The notes under the pieces are model-generated. The model did not search any database, was not told where the DNA came from, and saw only the letters and a list, made by a program, of their open reading frames with translations. Positions 63,441 to 64,000 of a DNA stretch of 64,000 bases are shown here, one piece after another. A program made the position numbers and the translations under genes. This DNA is from Enterococcus quebecensis. GTDB taxonomy: Bacteria > Bacillota > Bacilli > Lactobacillales > Enterococcaceae. How positions within the stretch are numbered: the first letter of the stretch is position 1; every line of letters begins with the position of its first letter. The stretch spans positions 372,001-436,000 of the forward strand of contig NZ_MIKB01000001.1 of NCBI RefSeq assembly GCF_001730365.1, given 5' to 3'.

Positions 63441-63484
63441 TAAGAGGCTGAATCAAAACTTTATTGTCTTGAACCAGCCTCTTA
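63441..63484. terminator. Terminator of the second queT
   Basis: TAAGAGGCTG pairs with CAGCCTCTTA; loop contains AATCAAAACTTTATTGTCTTGAAC, a looser form of the GACAAAA hairpins. It ends the gene on the minus strand. Confidence 0.75.
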
Positions 63485-63518
63485 TACTATAATATCATTC
63501 ACAAAATTTTTTTATCGA

Positions 63519-64000
63519 TCAAAGTCGTTTATCAAAATGAACGGATTTATTGATCCAAAACATTATTGGTGCAGCTACTGCCATTGTGGCAAATTCACTA
63601 AGCGCTAATGTAGCATAATTCCCCCAGAAAGCTGCTCCGCCAGCTGGTGCCAACATATAGGCAATGATACACATTGTCGCTGTGAAAAATAACGTATTTA
63701 ATGCTAAGCGAGCGATAACATTAGGCACTCTTTTTTGTAATAAGGCTGTCAATCCTAACGAAATAAAGGATTGTAATCCACCGTATATTGCGTCCATGGC
63801 GCCAAAGCCAAAGAAAAAGTTATAGACCACAACTCCGCCTAAAACGCCCCACATCAGTTTCCGGTTGAAAACAACTAAATGATTCAGACTTTCAGAAATT
63901 CTAAATTGGATGGGGCCTGACGATACGGGTGCTACTAAAATTGTTAAACCTAGATATAATGCCATCACAATTCCATTCATAGTAATGGCTTTTACTTTAC
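63519..64000 (-). CDS. QueT-family transporter, 5' end outside the window
   Basis: At least 160 residues, open to the window edge (upstream codons read K-V-K-A-I-T before the first ATG at 63980). Five helices and the family pattern MALYLGLTILVAPVSS, GPIQFRISESLNHLVVFN and a closing EFATMAVAAPIMFWINKS align with queT at 41772. The true start probably lies a few codons beyond 64000. It may import a related queuosine precursor or a different vitamin. Confidence 0.85.
   Translation of the reverse strand, partial: KVKAITMNGIVMALYLGLTILVAPVSSGPIQFRISESLNHLVVFNRKLMWGVLGGVVVYNFFFGFGAMDAIYGGLQSFISLGLTALLQKRVPNVIARLALNTLFFTATMCIIAYMLAPAGGAAFWGNYATLALSEFATMAVAAPIMFWINKSVHFDKRL

Noticed and set aside
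1-64000. CRISPR arrays, insertion sequences, prophage or attachment sites
   Set aside because: No regularly spaced direct repeats, transposase, integrase or phage structural gene was seen; genes are contiguous core functions.

Overview
The window is chromosomal DNA of a low-GC Gram-positive coccus, most likely an Enterococcus close to E. faecalis. The grounds are AT-rich codon use, AGGAGG-type ribosome binding sites, and several hallmark neighbourhoods: a class A PBP next to ccpA and pepQ, galU-gpsA-lgt-hprK running into a liaXYZ-type envelope-stress operon, and a deo nucleoside operon. The species is an inference from gene content and remembered synteny, not from a search. About 65 protein genes and two tRNA genes are supported. 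I see no insertion sequence, prophage or CRISPR array, so this is core genome with a few accessory loci.

Layout. 1-3.0 kb: a partial gene at the left edge, endonuclease IV, and a group of DUF1801/YdeI-type small proteins. 3.2-8.1 kb: penicillin-binding protein pbpZ, then ccpA and pepQ transcribed divergently. 8.1-17.4 kb: a composite palindromic element, two envelope-associated small proteins, galU-gpsA, lgt, hprK, a UvrC-like GIY-YIG nuclease, and liaX-liaY-liaZ. 17.6-23.4 kb: deoC-nupC-deoB-pdp and its regulator deoR, with nearly identical operators at both promoters. 23.5-28.7 kb: pstS-pstC-pstA-pstB-pstB-phoU with PHO-box-like repeats in front of pstC. 28.9-38.9 kb: cardiolipin synthase, ftsEX, prfB (with the programmed frameshift), secA, hpf and comFA-comFC.

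39-51.6 kb is the most varied part: an orphan PTS EIIB under a promoter overlapped by a cre site, a YigZ protein overlapped by a Tad2-like (DUF2829) protein, an SDR enzyme, queT behind a preQ1-II-like riboswitch, a GntR regulator with an operator inside its own promoter, a 1415-residue acyl-CoA dehydratase activase-like fusion facing a TetR regulator, tRNA-Tyr and tRNA-Gln, and a three-gene surface protein/sortase/membrane protein cassette. 51.8-57.3 kb holds a branched-chain amino acid ABC transporter operon (livJHMGF plus a CBS-ACT protein) with a perfect CodY box. 57.3-64 kb holds a ROK kinase, yidD, a small acidic/basic protein, ysxC, clpX, a lactonase, a FemAB-type ligase and a second QueT-family gene cut by the window edge.

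The clearest biology lies in regulation that can be read from the DNA: CcpA (cre), CodY, DeoR, PhoP, a GntR and a TetR operator, a preQ1-II-like RNA and RF2 autoregulatory frameshifting. The best candidates for less described systems are the sortase cassette with a non-LPXTG sorting signal, the large activase with its TetR partner, the chromosomal Tad2-like protein, and two dispersed families of intergenic palindromes.
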